A stretch of DNA of 64,000 nucleotides from Cyprinodon diabolis (Eukaryota > Chordata > Actinopteri > Cyprinodontiformes > Cyprinodontidae), in assembly GCA_030533445.1 (NCBI GenBank), contig CM060062.1:15890164-15954163 (forward strand), written 5' to 3'. A model generated the notes under the pieces. That model was not told the origin of the DNA. It did not search any database and saw only the letters and a program-made list of their open reading frames with translations. Within the stretch, counting starts at the first letter, position 1. Every line of letters starts with the position of its first letter. The translations under genes and the position numbers were made by a program. Positions 1 through 64,000 of the stretch are shown in pieces.

Positions 1-64000
<64,000 letters not shown>

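Overview
The window looks like nuclear DNA of a ray-finned (teleost) fish. It is AT-rich and carries small GT-AG exons separated by introns of 88 bp to 40 kb. The mobile elements are the usual teleost mixture: Tc1-like, hAT and PIF/Harbinger DNA transposons, L2-like and a second non-LTR retrotransposon, tRNA-derived SINEs, and long TA and tetranucleotide microsatellites. Nothing prokaryotic or viral was seen.

Only one cellular gene can be supported. It runs right to left (minus strand) across nearly the whole window and is an internal part of the pore-forming alpha-1 subunit of an L-type voltage-gated calcium channel, best matched to CaV1.3 (cacna1d; which teleost paralogue is not resolvable here). 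Twenty exons were located by translation, splice sites and reading phase. Nineteen join in one uninterrupted frame of 2,414 nt (about 804 residues), from the end of segment IS1 (63974-64000) to IIIS3 (544-650). The twentieth is a second version of the IIIS2 exon, next to the first and of equal length: a mutually exclusive pair. The first exons lie beyond 64000 and the rest of domain III, domain IV and the C-terminus beyond base 1.

Layout: 1-5601, IIIS1-IIIS3 and the II-III linker exons; 5700-9240, domain II; 9847-12590, I-II linker with the beta-subunit-binding AID helix; 12764-23583, domain I from S6 back to S2. From 23584 to 63973 there is a single 40.4-kb intron without any supported cellular exon. 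It is filled with microsatellites, inverted repeats and dead transposons, among them a hAT element nested in a probable solo LTR with both target-site duplications intact, a TTAA-flanked element holding a first-exon-like open frame, and a 48-bp perfect palindrome around an AT microsatellite.

The encoded part contains the voltage sensors of domains I and II, two of the four selectivity-filter glutamates, the IS6/IIS6 gate and the beta-subunit anchor. Family knowledge places this channel in the plasma membrane of hair cells, neurons, endocrine and pacemaker cells, where it passes low-threshold calcium current. Paralogue identity, transposon family names and conserved-noncoding candidates are inference that needs alignment or database search.
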